DNA of 53,919 bases from DATHVI01 sp035461385 (GCA_035461385.1 DATHVI010000009.1:1-53919); one strand, 5' to 3'. Counted from the first letter of the stretch, positions 39,929 to 48,890 are shown. The notes: generated by a model from the sequence alone, not told the origin. Translations and numbers: made by a program.

Positions 39929-40594
39929 GTGAAGCAGCTCGCCGACGGCGTCTGGCACCTGAACACCTTTCCGCTCCCGAACGCGATCAACGCGTATCTG
40001 GTCGGCGACGTCCTGATCGACGCCGGGACGCGGCACTCCGCCCGCCGGATCCTCCGCGACCTCGACGGCCACCGGGTCAGCGCCCACGCGCTCACCCACG
40101 CCCACCCCGATCACCAGGGCTCGAGCCACGAGCTCTGCGGCCGGCTCGAGATCCCCTTCTGGGTGCCCGCCGGCGACGCCGCGGCCGCCGAGGACCCGGC
40201 GCTGATCGGGCAGGGTCAGCCGGCCAATCCCCTCGCCCAGTTCTTCGTCAAGGCCTTCACCGGCCCCGGGCACCCGGTCGCTCGCCGCCTGCGCGAGGGC
40301 GACGGGGTCGCCGGCTTCATCGTCCTCGACACCCCCGGCCACTCCCCTGGCCATGTCAGCTACTGGCGCGAGGACGATCGGGTGCTGATCCTCGGCGACG
40401 TCCTCGCCAACATGGACACCGTCAGCGCGATCCCCGGACTCCGCGAGCCGAAGCGCTACCTCACCCCCGACCCGGAGCGAAACCGCGAGTCGATCCGCCG
40501 CCTCGGCGGGCTCGAGCCGAGGCTAGCCCTGTTCGGCCACGGCGCGCCGCTTCGCGACACGCGCAAGTTCGTCGACTTCTGCGCCGGCGTCTAG
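39929..40594 (+). CDS. MBL-fold metallo-hydrolase
   Basis: The 221-residue protein has the metallo-beta-lactamase fold: NTFPLPNAINAYLVGDVLID, metal motif THAHPDHQGSS (HxHxDH, about 65-75), DTPGHSPGHVSYW with the third His (about 135), and GDVLANMD with the bridging Asp. This set belongs to the glyoxalase-II/quorum-quenching-like hydrolases that cleave esters, thioesters or lactones; the substrate is unknown. Start GTG 39929 fits the -10 box; GTG 39911 is an in-frame alternative. It is convergent with the marR gene. Confidence 0.85.
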   Translation: MKQLADGVWHLNTFPLPNAINAYLVGDVLIDAGTRHSARRILRDLDGHRVSAHALTHAHPDHQGSSHELCGRLEIPFWVPAGDAAAAEDPALIGQGQPANPLAQFFVKAFTGPGHPVARRLREGDGVAGFIVLDTPGHSPGHVSYWREDDRVLILGDVLANMDTVSAIPGLREPKRYLTPDPERNRESIRRLGGLEPRLALFGHGAPLRDTRKFVDFCAGV

Positions 40595-40624
40595 CGGCCG
40601 AGCGGCTCGCGGCGACGTCGCGGG

Positions 40625-41128
40625 TCAGCAGGGCTCGCCGTGCTCGCCTCGACCGAGCGACGCAGCGACCGACTCGAACGCCTGGCGCACGGTGCAGGAG
40701 TGCCGGCCGAGGGCGGGGGCGAAGTGCTCGGCGATTCCGCGCGCGTATACCGGCCACATCTGGCGGAGCATCGCCGCCCCCTCGTCGGTGAGCTCGATGT
40801 GGACGCCGCGGCGGTCTTCGGGGCAGTCCGTGCGGCGGACGAGGCCCGCGTCGGCGATCCGGTCGACGAGCCGGCTGAGCCCGCTGCGGCTGAGCAGCAC
40901 CGCGTCGGCGAGCTCGTAGTTCTGAAGCCGGCGGGCCGGGGCCTCATACAGCGCCCAGAGGACGTCGTACCAGGCGAGCGGCGGCAGCCCTGCGGCCTCG
41001 AGGTCCTCGCCGATCTGGCGGAGCATCAACGAATGGGCGCGCAGGAACGCCCGCCAGGCCGCGATCTCCTCGTCGTCGACCGGCGTCGGATCGAGGTCAG
41101 GGTCCCGGTGGGGGGCTGTCGTGGTCAT
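40625..41128 (-). CDS. MarR-family transcriptional regulator
   Basis: The 167-residue protein has the MarR winged helix: LAWYDVLWALYEAP (about 49-62), recognition helix region YELADAVLLSRSGLSRLVDRI and wing LVRRTDCPEDRRGVHIELTDEG (about 96-117). The dimerisation helices are at both ends. It probably represses the divergent yceI/FMN-reductase genes and itself, through palindromes in the 159-base intergenic region. Single Cys residues (CPED, HSCTV) could allow redox sensing, but that is inference. Confidence 0.9.
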   Translation of the reverse strand: MTTTAPHRDPDLDPTPVDDEEIAAWRAFLRAHSLMLRQIGEDLEAAGLPPLAWYDVLWALYEAPARRLQNYELADAVLLSRSGLSRLVDRIADAGLVRRTDCPEDRRGVHIELTDEGAAMLRQMWPVYARGIAEHFAPALGRHSCTVRQAFESVAASLGRGEHGEPC

Positions 41129-41195
41129 CGCTGACGCGTCACTCGTGGGATTCGGCGCAAGTGTCGCACGCGAACCGGAAGCTCGCGCGGCAATC

Positions 41196-41206
41196 GTTGC
41201 AGCAAC
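41196..41206. promoter_or_regulatory. Palindrome GTTGCAGCAAC, likely MarR site
   Basis: A perfect 11-base dyad between the divergent marR and yceI genes, sharing the GTTG/CAAC half-site with the second palindrome 54 bases away. Confidence 0.45.
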
Positions 41207-41249
41207 AACAGTCTATCCGCTACCTGGTAAGGTCTTTGCAACAACAACT

Positions 41250-41263
41250 GTTGTAGATACAAC
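41250..41263. promoter_or_regulatory. Palindrome GTTGTAGATACAAC, likely MarR operator over yceI promoter
   Basis: The six-base arms GTTGTA/TACAAC are perfect. The site overlaps a possible -10 (TACAAC at 41258) that stands 16 bases from a TTGCAA -35 (41236), so a bound repressor would block yceI transcription. A third partial dyad, CAACTGTTG, overlaps at 41245-41253. Confidence 0.55.
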
Positions 41264-41287
41264 GATTACCGACACCTGGGAGGCCAG

Positions 41288-41839
41288 ATGACAACCGCAA
41301 TCCAGACCCGGAACCAGCGGATCCCGAGCGGCACCTACCGGATCGACCCGGTTCACTCCTCGGCGCGCTTCGAGGTCGAGCACGGCGCGCTCTCCCGCTT
41401 CCGCGGCGGCTTCGACGAGGTCTCGGCCGAGCTCGAAGCCGGTCCCGACGGGGTCCGCCTGAGCGGAGCGGTCGCCGTCGCGAGCGTCGACATCGACCAG
41501 CCCGACCTCCGCGGGCACCTCCTCTCGCCCGAGTTCTTCGACGCCGAGCGGCACCCCGAGATCCGCTTCGGATCGCGCGAGCTGCGGATCGACGGCGACG
41601 GCGCCGTCCTCGCCGGCTCGCTCGAGATCCGCGGCGAGAGCCGGCCGATCGAGGCGCGAGGCGGCGTTCGCGGGCCCGGCGTCGGCCTCGACGGCTCGCG
41701 GCGGATCGCGCTCGAGCTCGAGACGACCATCGACCGCCGCGACTACGGGCTCGACTGGCAGCTCGAGCTTCCGAGCGGAGAGCCGGTGCTCGGCTGGGAC
41801 GTCACCCTGACGGTGACCCTCGAGCTCGTCCGCGACTGA
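41288..41839 (+). CDS. YceI-family lipocalin-like protein
   Basis: The 183-residue beta-barrel protein has the YceI pattern: GTYRIDPVHSSARFEVEHG (about 16-34), FRGGFDEVSAELE, GHLLSPEFFDAERHPEIRF (about 77-95) and the closing IDRRDYGLDWQ. The family binds polyisoprenoid-like lipids. There is no signal peptide, so this one is cytoplasmic. It is the first gene of a pair with an FMN reductase and has a GGGAGG Shine-Dalgarno. MarR control is suggested by the palindromes upstream. Confidence 0.9.
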   Translation: MTTAIQTRNQRIPSGTYRIDPVHSSARFEVEHGALSRFRGGFDEVSAELEAGPDGVRLSGAVAVASVDIDQPDLRGHLLSPEFFDAERHPEIRFGSRELRIDGDGAVLAGSLEIRGESRPIEARGGVRGPGVGLDGSRRIALELETTIDRRDYGLDWQLELPSGEPVLGWDVTLTVTLELVRD

Positions 41840-41840
41840 G

Positions 41841-42395
41841 ATGAGGCTCCTCGGGCTGTCCGGGAGCCTCCGTCGCGGCTCCTACAACGCCCGGCTCGTC
41901 CGGGCGGCGGCCGAACTGCTGCCGCCGCCCGCCGAGCTCGTCGTCTACGAGCGGCTCCGCGCGGTCCCGCCTTACGACGCCGACCTCGACGCCGACCCCT
42001 GGCCGGCGGGAGCCCGCGACCTTCGCGACGCGGTCGCCGACGCGCACGCGCTGTTGATCGCAACTCCCGAATACAACCACTCGGTCCCCGGGCAGCTCAA
42101 GAACGCGATCGACTGGCTGTCGCGGCCCGCCGGCGCGAGCGTCCTGCGCAACGTCCCAGTCGCTGTCGCCGGCGCCAGCACCGGACAGTTCGGTGCCGTC
42201 TGGGCCCAGGCGGAGCTGCGCAAGGTGCTCGGGGCGACCGGGGCGCGGGTCCTCGACCGCGAGCTCGGGGTGGCCCTCGCCGATCACGCCTTCGACGGCG
42301 CCGGAAGGCTCGTCGACGCGGCCCTCGTCGACGCCTTCGCCGGCCTGGTCGGCGAGCTCGTCTCTGAGGCCGAGCGCTCGCTTCTCGCCGCGTAG
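41841..42395 (+). CDS. NADPH-dependent FMN reductase-like flavoprotein
   Basis: The 184-residue flavodoxin-fold protein has LLGLSGSLRRGSYNARLVRAA (FMN phosphate loop, 3-23), ATPEYNHSVPGQLKNAIDWLSR (about 74-95) and AVAGASTGQFGAVWAQ. It belongs to the chromate/quinone reductase (ChrR/AzoR-like) group that reduces quinones, azo compounds or metals with NAD(P)H. It starts one base after the yceI stop, so it is cotranscribed with yceI under the predicted MarR control, typical of a quinone or electrophile response. Confidence 0.9.
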   Translation: MRLLGLSGSLRRGSYNARLVRAAAELLPPPAELVVYERLRAVPPYDADLDADPWPAGARDLRDAVADAHALLIATPEYNHSVPGQLKNAIDWLSRPAGASVLRNVPVAVAGASTGQFGAVWAQAELRKVLGATGARVLDRELGVALADHAFDGAGRLVDAALVDAFAGLVGELVSEAERSLLAA

Positions 42396-42485
42396 CGCCG
42401 ACCCGGTCTCCGCGCGCCGCGCGCGCCATGTGGATTCCGGGGGCTGAGAGCTGTTGCGGTCACCCGGCGATCGCGCGGCCGTACG

Positions 42486-42491
42486 TAGACT
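42486..42491 (+). promoter_or_regulatory. -10 box TAGACT upstream of leuS
   Basis: TAGACT ends ten bases before ATG 42502. The longer in-frame start at 42454 would place the box within the gene. Confidence 0.5.
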
Positions 42492-42501
42492 GAGCCCCGA
42501 C

Positions 42502-44994
42502 ATGGCCCGCTACGACCCGCACGCGATCGAGCGCCGCTGGCAGGCGATCTGGGAGGACGAGGGCACCTGGCAGGTGCCGAACCCGGGTGATCCCGGATTC
42601 GACGACTCGAAGCCGAAGGACTACGTGCTCGAGATGCTCCCCTACCCGTCGGGCGAGCCCCACGTCGGCCACCTGAAGGTCTATTCGGTCGGCGACGCGA
42701 TCGCCCACTACCGCCGCCGCAACGGGTTCCAGGTCGTTCACCCGATGGGCTACGACGCCTTCGGGCTCCCGGCAGAGAACAACGCGATCAAGACCGGCGA
42801 GCACCCACGCGATGCGACCTGGCGCTCGATCGAGGAGTTCCGGCGCCAGTTCCGATCCTGGGGAATCTCGATCGACTGGACCCGCGAGGTCGCCACCTGC
42901 GACCCCGCGTACTACCGCTGGACTCAGTGGATCTTCCTGCGGATGTTCGAGCGCGGGCTCGCCTACCGGACCGAGGCGCCGGTGCAATGGTGCCCGAACG
43001 ACCAGACCGTGCTCGCGAACGAGCAGGTGATCGACGGCCACTGCGAGCGCTGCGGAGCGCTCGTCGAGGCCCGCAGCCTCGAGCAGTGGTTCTTCCGAAT
43101 CACCGAGTACGCCGACCGGCTGCTCTCCGACTTCGACCTGCTCGAGTCGTGGCCCGAGCACGTGGTGACGATGCAGCGCAACTGGATCGGGCGGTCGGAG
43201 GGCGCCGAGGTCACCTTCCGCTGCGAGGAGCTGGAGATCGACTTCCCGGTCTTCACAACCCGCCCGGACACCCTCTTCGGCGCCACCTTCTTCGTCGTCG
43301 CCCCGGAGCATCCCGAGGTCGAGCGCCTCGCCGCCGGGACCGGGCACGAGGACGCGGTTCGGGCCTACGTCGACGAGGCGATCCGCAGCTCCGCCGAGGA
43401 GCGCGGGGCGGAGGACCGCCAGAAGACCGGCGTCCCCCTCGGGCGCACGGTCACCAACCCGGTGAACGGCGAGCGGATCCCGATGTTCGTCGCCGACTAC
43501 GTGCTGATGGAGTACGGCACCGGGGCGATCATGGCCGTCCCCGCCCACGACCAGCGCGACTTCGAGTTCGCGCGCGCCTTCGACCTCGAGATCCGTCAGG
43601 TGGTGGCGCCGCCGGACAGCGGCGAGGCTCCGATCGACGAGGCGTTCCTGGGCCACACCGCCGGGGAGGTGCTGGTCAACTCGGGCAGCTTCGACGGCAT
43701 GCCGGCCACCGATGCAAAGCGGGCGATCACGAACTGGCTCGCCGAGCGCGGACTCGGGAAGGCGGCGGTCAACTACCGCCTCCGCGACTGGCTGCTCTCC
43801 CGCCAGCGCTACTGGGGCTGCCCGATCCCGATCGTCTACTGCGATCGCTGCGGGATCGTCCCCGTCCCCGACGAGGACCTCCCGGTCGAGCTCCCCGACA
43901 CCGACGACTACGCGCCGAAGGGGCAGAGCCCGCTCGCCGCGGTCACCGACTGGGTTAACACCGAGTGCCCGCGCTGCGGCGGCCCCGCGACCCGCGAGAC
44001 CGACACGATGGACACCTTCGTCGACTCGTCGTGGTACTTCATCCGCTACCTCGACCCGCGCAACTCGGAGCGTCCCTGGGACCGGCGGGCGACCGACTAC
44101 TGGATGCCGGTCGACCAGTACATCGGCGGCGTCGAGCACGCGATCCTCCACCTGATGTACGCCCGCTTCTTCACCAAGGCGCTCGCCGACATCGGCGAGC
44201 TCTCGGTCCAGGAGCCGTTCGCGAGCCTGTTCACCCAGGGAATGATCACCCGCGGCGGCGCGAAGATGTCGAAGTCGAAGGGGAACACGGTCAATCCCGC
44301 CGATCTCGTCGAGCGCCACGGCGCCGACACAGCCCGTACGTACGTCTGCTTCATGGGCCCTCCCGACCGCGGCGGCGACTGGGTCGACGAGGGCGTCGAG
44401 GGCGTGCACCGCTTCCTCAGCCGCCTCTGGCGCCTCAGCGAGGAGGTCGTCGAGCGCACCGCCGCGGGCGAGATGCCGGGAGACCTTGGCGGCGCCGCCC
44501 GCGAGCTGGTCGCGAAGGCGCACTGGGCGATCGCCAAGGTCACCCGCGACATCGAGCAGGGCTTCCAGCTTCACACCGCGATCGCCGCGGCGATGGAGCT
44601 GGTCAACAAGGCCTACGAGCTCAAGGACGCGCTATACGACGACGCCGCCGGCGCCGCCGCACTGCGGTTCGCGACCGCGACCGCGGCGTCGCTGATCTTT
44701 CCCTTCGCCCCGCACCTCGCGGCCGAGGCCTACGAGTCGCTCGAGGGCGAACGGGTCTGGGAGCAGCCCTGGCCCGAGGCCGACGAGGCGTTGCTCGAGC
44801 GCGACACGTTCACGCTGATCGTCCAGGTCAACGGCAAGCTTCGCGACCAGCTCGAGGCCGCAGCGGGCGCGCCGGAGGACGAGCTCCTGCGGCTCGCGCG
44901 CGAGAGCGAGAACGTCCGCAGGCACATCGACGGCAGGGAAGTCGTCAAGGAGGTCGTCGTCCCCGGGAAGCTCGTCAACCTGGTCGTTCGCTGA
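42502..44994 (+). CDS. leuS: Leucyl-tRNA synthetase
   Basis: This 830-residue class Ia synthetase has the bacterial LeuRS start (MARYDPHAIERRWQAIWED), HIGH motif PYPSGEPHVGHLKVY (about 46-60), the CP1 editing domain (TTRPDTLFGATFFVV, GTGAIMAVPAHDQRD), a zinc-knuckle region (CDRCGIVPV, CPRCGGPATRE), the KMSKS loop GGAKMSKSKGN (about 588-598) and the C-terminal domain (FTLIVQVNGKLRDQLE). It charges tRNA-Leu and edits norvaline and isoleucine. Single-gene transcript with its own -10 box. Confidence 0.97.
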   Translation: MARYDPHAIERRWQAIWEDEGTWQVPNPGDPGFDDSKPKDYVLEMLPYPSGEPHVGHLKVYSVGDAIAHYRRRNGFQVVHPMGYDAFGLPAENNAIKTGEHPRDATWRSIEEFRRQFRSWGISIDWTREVATCDPAYYRWTQWIFLRMFERGLAYRTEAPVQWCPNDQTVLANEQVIDGHCERCGALVEARSLEQWFFRITEYADRLLSDFDLLESWPEHVVTMQRNWIGRSEGAEVTFRCEELEIDFPVFTTRPDTLFGATFFVVAPEHPEVERLAAGTGHEDAVRAYVDEAIRSSAEERGAEDRQKTGVPLGRTVTNPVNGERIPMFVADYVLMEYGTGAIMAVPAHDQRDFEFARAFDLEIRQVVAPPDSGEAPIDEAFLGHTAGEVLVNSGSFDGMPATDAKRAITNWLAERGLGKAAVNYRLRDWLLSRQRYWGCPIPIVYCDRCGIVPVPDEDLPVELPDTDDYAPKGQSPLAAVTDWVNTECPRCGGPATRETDTMDTFVDSSWYFIRYLDPRNSERPWDRRATDYWMPVDQYIGGVEHAILHLMYARFFTKALADIGELSVQEPFASLFTQGMITRGGAKMSKSKGNTVNPADLVERHGADTARTYVCFMGPPDRGGDWVDEGVEGVHRFLSRLWRLSEEVVERTAAGEMPGDLGGAARELVAKAHWAIAKVTRDIEQGFQLHTAIAAAMELVNKAYELKDALYDDAAGAAALRFATATAASLIFPFAPHLAAEAYESLEGERVWEQPWPEADEALLERDTFTLIVQVNGKLRDQLEAAAGAPEDELLRLARESENVRRHIDGREVVKEVVVPGKLVNLVVR

Positions 44995-45034
44995 CGGGGG
45001 GCGACCCATGGCCCCAGCCGGGCGCCAGGTCTGC

Positions 45035-45040
45035 TAGAAA
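45035..45040 (+). promoter_or_regulatory. -10-like box TAGAAA upstream of cupin gene
   Basis: TAGAAA ends six bases before GTG 45047. The last base differs from the TANNNT pattern. Confidence 0.35.
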
Positions 45041-45046
45041 GCCCGC

Positions 45047-45451
45047 GTGCTCGTCAGACGGCTTGCCGACGCACCCACCACCGAGGTCCACCGGCTCCGA
45101 CCGCACATCTTGATGGACGCCGGAGAGCTCGGTTCACGGAACCTCTCGGTCAACTGGCTCGAGGTGCCGCCCGGCGCATCCGAGGAGCTGCGCTCGCACG
45201 AGGAGGCCGAGCAGGTCTACATCGTCGTTCGCGGGAGCTGCCGGATGTCGGCGACCGGCGACACCCAGTCGCTCGAGGCAGGCGACCTGGTTCTGATCCC
45301 GCCGGCCACCGACCACTCGATCGCCAACGACGGCGACGGCGAGCTTGCGCTGGTCTCGGTCCAGTCCCCCGCGGTCTCCGCCGACGAGCTCTACAGCCGC
45401 CGCCTCGCCACCCAGGCCGCCGGCTACGACGAGGACGACGAGTACGAGTAG
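45047..45451 (+). CDS. Cupin-domain protein
   Basis: The 134-residue single-domain cupin has motif 1 as ELRSHEEAEQVYIVVRGSCRM (about 46-66; His, Glu and Gly at metal positions, with only one His) and motif 2 as LIPPATDHSIANDGDGEL (His about 92). Such small cupins may be metal-dependent isomerases or dioxygenases or sugar binders; the ligand is not predictable. The C-terminus is acidic (DEDDEYE). The acylphosphatase follows after 16 bases, so the two are probably cotranscribed. Confidence 0.82.
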   Translation: MLVRRLADAPTTEVHRLRPHILMDAGELGSRNLSVNWLEVPPGASEELRSHEEAEQVYIVVRGSCRMSATGDTQSLEAGDLVLIPPATDHSIANDGDGELALVSVQSPAVSADELYSRRLATQAAGYDEDDEYE

Positions 45452-45467
45452 CGGCGAGCCACCCGCA

Positions 45468-45734
45468 GTGATCCGCCGCCGCGTCGTCGTCCACGGTCGG
45501 GTCCAGGGGGTGTTCTTCCGCGATGCGACGCAGCGGATGGCGAGCTCGCGCGGGGTCGCGGGCTGGGTTCGAAACCGCCCCGACGGCACCGTCGAGGCGG
45601 CGTTCGAAGGCGACCCCGATGCGGTCGTGGCGATGATCCGCTTCTGCGAGCTGGGCCCCACCCGCGCCGAGGTCGACCGGCTCGAGGTGCGCGAGGAGGA
45701 CCCCGAGGGCATCGCCGGCTTCACGATCGCCTGA
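45468..45734 (+). CDS. acyP: Acylphosphatase
   Basis: The 88-residue protein has the acylphosphatase signature VVVHGRVQGVFFRDATQRMA (about 5-24), with the catalytic Arg in FFR, and GWVRNRPDGTVEAAFEG with the catalytic Asn (about 38-54). It hydrolyses carboxyl-phosphate bonds. GTG start 45468, soon after the cupin gene. The length and order match the family exactly. Confidence 0.93.
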   Translation: MIRRRVVVHGRVQGVFFRDATQRMASSRGVAGWVRNRPDGTVEAAFEGDPDAVVAMIRFCELGPTRAEVDRLEVREEDPEGIAGFTIA

Positions 45735-45767
45735 GAACCGCGCTCGTCAGCGTGGACCGACCTGGGG

Positions 45768-45791
45768 CCGGGTGAAGGCCTGGAGACCCGG
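45768..45791 (+). terminator. Possible hairpin after acylphosphatase gene
   Basis: CCGGGT (45768-45773) pairs with ACCCGG (45786-45791), with partial extension on both sides, 34 bases after the acyP stop. Weak evidence. Confidence 0.3.
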
Positions 45792-45886
45792 TTGCCCGGG
45801 CGGGGGGCGAGAGTTGACGCTCGGCGGGCGCGGAGGTGATGCGATCTGCGGGCGACGCGCCACGTCCCGGGGCGCATCCTTGCCGC

Positions 45887-46477
45887 GTGCCCGAGCTCAG
45901 CCGCGCCCAGGTCCTCGTCTACGGGGCGATCGCGGTCGCGCTGCTCCTCGTCGGCGCGCGGTGGATCAGAAGCTCGGAGCCGGTCGTCGCATCCGGCGAG
46001 CCCGAGGAGGGGATCACGATCGCCTCGCCCGGGGGCGGGGCGAGAGGAGGAGATCTCGTCGTCCACGTCGCCGGCGAGGTGCGAAAGCCCGGGATCTACG
46101 AGCTGCGGGCGGGGTCGAGGGTCGCCGACGCGGTCGAGAGCGCAGGGGGCGCGACCGGGACGGCGGCTCTCGACGGCATCAACCTCGCCGCGACGCTCGC
46201 CGACGGCCAGCAGGTGGTCGTCCCGGCACGGGCGCGGCCGGGGGCGGGGATCACGCCCGGCGCGACGGCGGCCGGAGCAGCAGAGGGGCCGTTCTCGCTC
46301 GGGACGGCGACCGTCGAGCAGCTCGAGACGATCGAGGGAATCGGCCCGGTGACCGCGGCGAAGATCGTCGAGTTCCGCGACCAGCGTGGCGGCGTCGGCT
46401 CGATCGAGGAGCTCGAGGAGATCCACGGCATCGGCCCGGCGACGATCGATCGCTTGCGCGAGCGCCTCCAGCCCTGA
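45887..46477 (+). CDS. comEA: Competence protein ComEA (membrane DNA receptor)
   Basis: The 196-residue protein has an N-terminal membrane anchor (VLVYGAIAVALLLVGARWI, about 8-26), an SLBB domain (LVVHVAGEVRKPGIYEL, about 59-75; GINLAATLADGQQVVVP) and a C-terminal helix-hairpin-helix pair (ATVEQLETIEGIGPVTAAKI and EIHGIGPATIDRLRE) that binds double-stranded DNA. It delivers DNA to the ComEC channel. The GTG at 45887 puts the anchor at the N-terminus; GTG 45836 is an in-frame alternative. comEC follows after 33 bases. Confidence 0.93.
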   Translation: MPELSRAQVLVYGAIAVALLLVGARWIRSSEPVVASGEPEEGITIASPGGGARGGDLVVHVAGEVRKPGIYELRAGSRVADAVESAGGATGTAALDGINLAATLADGQQVVVPARARPGAGITPGATAAGAAEGPFSLGTATVEQLETIEGIGPVTAAKIVEFRDQRGGVGSIEELEEIHGIGPATIDRLRERLQP

Positions 46478-46510
46478 GGCGGCCGCTCTGCCCGAGCACG
46501 GCTCAGCTCG

Positions 46511-48868
46511 TTGACGCTGATGGCGCTCGCCGGGCCTTCGCCGGCTGCTTCCCGGGCCGCGGCCCTCGCCGGGCTGGTCGCGGGGCTCGCCGGCTCCCAG
46601 CTCGCGGTCGGGGCCGACCCGCGCCCGCCGGTGCTGCTCGGCGCCGCCGGGTTGGCGGCGATGACGCTGCGGCGTCGGCGCCGTCCGTCGCGCGGCGGCC
46701 GCGTCGCCGCGCGGCTTGCGGCGCTCGCGGCGACCGGCGTCCTGCTCGGCCTCGGTTGGGGCACCTGGCGGCTCGCCGCGATCGACGCCGCCACGATTGA
46801 CCTTCCGGCCGGGACCCGCTCGGTCGTCACCGGCTACGTCGCCGACCCGCCACGACGCGCCGCGGGCACGGTGCGGGTCCGCGTCTCGACTCCCGACGGC
46901 GCCGTGCAGGTCGAAGCCCGCGAGCCGGTCGCCGAGCTCGCCCCGGGGACGCAGGTGCGGGTCGCGGGCACGATCCGCGACCCGCTCCCGTGGGAGGCGG
47001 CGCGGCTGCGCCGCCTCGGCGTTCGCGACGTCCTCGTCGCCGCCGACGTCCGCGCGCTCGCGGGCCGGCGCGCCGGGCTCGCCGGCTCCCTCGACCGGGT
47101 TCGGGACCGGGCGGAGGCTGCGCTCGAGCGCGGCACCGCGGAGGCGCCGGCGAGCCTGCTGCGCGGGTTCGTCCTCGGGCAGGACGACCGAATCGATGCC
47201 GCCACCGTGACCGATTTCCGTCGCTCCGGCCTCGCCCATCTGCTCGCGGTCAGCGGCACCAACGTGATCCTCCTCTCGCTGCTCGCGGCGGCGATCCTCG
47301 GCCTGCTCGGGGTGCCGCTTCGGGCCCGGATGCTCTGGGTGCTGGCGCTGATCGCGGTCTACGTTCCGGTTGCCGGCGCGGGCCCCTCGATCCAGCGCGC
47401 CGGCGTGATGGGGGCGGCCGGCGTGATCGCGATCCTCGCCTCGCGGCCCGCGTCGCGCGGGTACGCGCTGCTGCTCGCCGCAGCGGCGACCCTCGGGCTC
47501 AACCCTCGCGCGTGCGGCGAGGTCGGCTGGCAGCTGAGCTTCGCCGCGGTCGCCGGGATCCTGATCTGGGCCGGCGCGCTTCGCGAGCTGCTCCAGTCGC
47601 CCGATCGCGAGCGCCGCTCGGCGCTGCGACGGGCGCTCGCCGATGGCGCCGGGCTGACGATCGCGGCCACGGTCGCGACCGCGCCGCTGATGGCGCACCA
47701 TTTCGGCGCCTTACCGCTCGTCTCGCTGCCGGCGAACCTGCTCGCGCTTCCGGCCGTCCCCCCGACGATGTGGCTCGGGATGGCCGCCGGTGCCGCGGGC
47801 CAGGTCCCCGGTCTCCCCGTCGAGCCCGTCACTGCGCTCGCCGGAGCGTTCGCCGCGTACATCGGCCAGGTCGCCGCGTGGATGGCGGCGCCCGGCTGGG
47901 CGCTGCTCGAGGTCGAGCTCCGCAGCGCGCTCGGCGTTGCCTGCGCGTACGCGCTCCTCGGCCTCGTGTTGACGGTCGCCGTTCGCTGGTCGCGGCGCCG
48001 GCGCGCCCACCGGCCGCGGGCCGGGCCGGCGGCGCTCGCCGTCGCGTTTGCGGCGTCGGCGGTCGCGATCTTCGCCCCGGCGGCGGTCGAGTCGCTCGCC
48101 GGTCCCGGCGGCGAGGCCTACGACACGCCGCCCGGGTCGCTGCTGGTCAGCGTCCTCGACGTCGGCCAGGGCGACGCGATCCTGCTCGACCCGGGCGATG
48201 GGGACCCGGTGCTCGTCGACGCCGGCCCTCCGGGCGCGGGCGTCGGCGAGCAGCTTCGTGAGCGGGGCATCGGCCGGCTCGGCGCGCTTGTGGTGACCCA
48301 CCGCGACTCCGATCACGCCGGCGGCGTGCCCGCGGTGCTGTCGGCCGTGCCGGTCGCGGCGCTGGCCCAGGCGAGCGCCGATCCGGCGCTCTCCCGGGCG
48401 GCGCGTGCAGCCGGGGCGGACCCCGCCCGGCTCGTCGCCGGCGACCGGATCAGCGCCGGGTCGCTCCGCCTCGACGTCCTCTGGCCGCCGGCGCGGCTGG
48501 TCGACGCGCGCTGGGACGGCGCCGAGCCGAACCGGCTGTCGCTGGTGGCGCTGGCGCGATTTCGCGGCTTCAGGATGCTGCTCGCCGCCGACGCGGAGGC
48601 CGAGGTGACGCCGATCGACCCCGGGCCGGTCGACGTGCTCAAGGTCGCCCACCACGGAAGCGAGGACGCCGGGCTCCCCGCGCTCCTGGCTCGCAGCCGG
48701 CCGCGGCTGGCCGTGATCTCGGCCGGCGAGACCAACCCGTTCGGGCATCCGGCGACGGTGACCCTCGCCGATCTGGCGGCTGCCGGTGTCCAGGTGCTGC
48801 GCACCGACCGCGACGGCGAGATCCGAATCGAGGCGGGGAGCGAGGGATGGAGCGCCGCCGCACGGTGA
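46511..48868 (+). CDS. comEC: ComEC/Rec2 DNA-uptake channel protein
   Basis: The 785-residue protein has N-terminal hydrophobic segments, an OB-like DUF4131 region (TGYVADPPRRAAGTVRVRV), the Competence domain with many membrane helices (GLAHLLAVSGTNVILLSLL, about 236-254; PSIQRAGVMGAAGVIAIL), and a C-terminal metallo-beta-lactamase domain (VLDVGQGDAILL, VVTHRDSDHAGG about 594-605, VAHHGSED). It moves single-stranded DNA across the membrane; the MBL domain is thought to degrade the other strand. TTG 46511 or ATG 46520 can start it. With comEA it suggests natural transformation ability, though no type IV pilus genes are in the window. Confidence 0.93.
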   Translation: MTLMALAGPSPAASRAAALAGLVAGLAGSQLAVGADPRPPVLLGAAGLAAMTLRRRRRPSRGGRVAARLAALAATGVLLGLGWGTWRLAAIDAATIDLPAGTRSVVTGYVADPPRRAAGTVRVRVSTPDGAVQVEAREPVAELAPGTQVRVAGTIRDPLPWEAARLRRLGVRDVLVAADVRALAGRRAGLAGSLDRVRDRAEAALERGTAEAPASLLRGFVLGQDDRIDAATVTDFRRSGLAHLLAVSGTNVILLSLLAAAILGLLGVPLRARMLWVLALIAVYVPVAGAGPSIQRAGVMGAAGVIAILASRPASRGYALLLAAAATLGLNPRACGEVGWQLSFAAVAGILIWAGALRELLQSPDRERRSALRRALADGAGLTIAATVATAPLMAHHFGALPLVSLPANLLALPAVPPTMWLGMAAGAAGQVPGLPVEPVTALAGAFAAYIGQVAAWMAAPGWALLEVELRSALGVACAYALLGLVLTVAVRWSRRRRAHRPRAGPAALAVAFAASAVAIFAPAAVESLAGPGGEAYDTPPGSLLVSVLDVGQGDAILLDPGDGDPVLVDAGPPGAGVGEQLRERGIGRLGALVVTHRDSDHAGGVPAVLSAVPVAALAQASADPALSRAARAAGADPARLVAGDRISAGSLRLDVLWPPARLVDARWDGAEPNRLSLVALARFRGFRMLLAADAEAEVTPIDPGPVDVLKVAHHGSEDAGLPALLARSRPRLAVISAGETNPFGHPATVTLADLAAAGVQVLRTDRDGEIRIEAGSEGWSAAAR

Positions 48869-48890
48869 CCTTGCGCGCCGGAGGCCGGAA

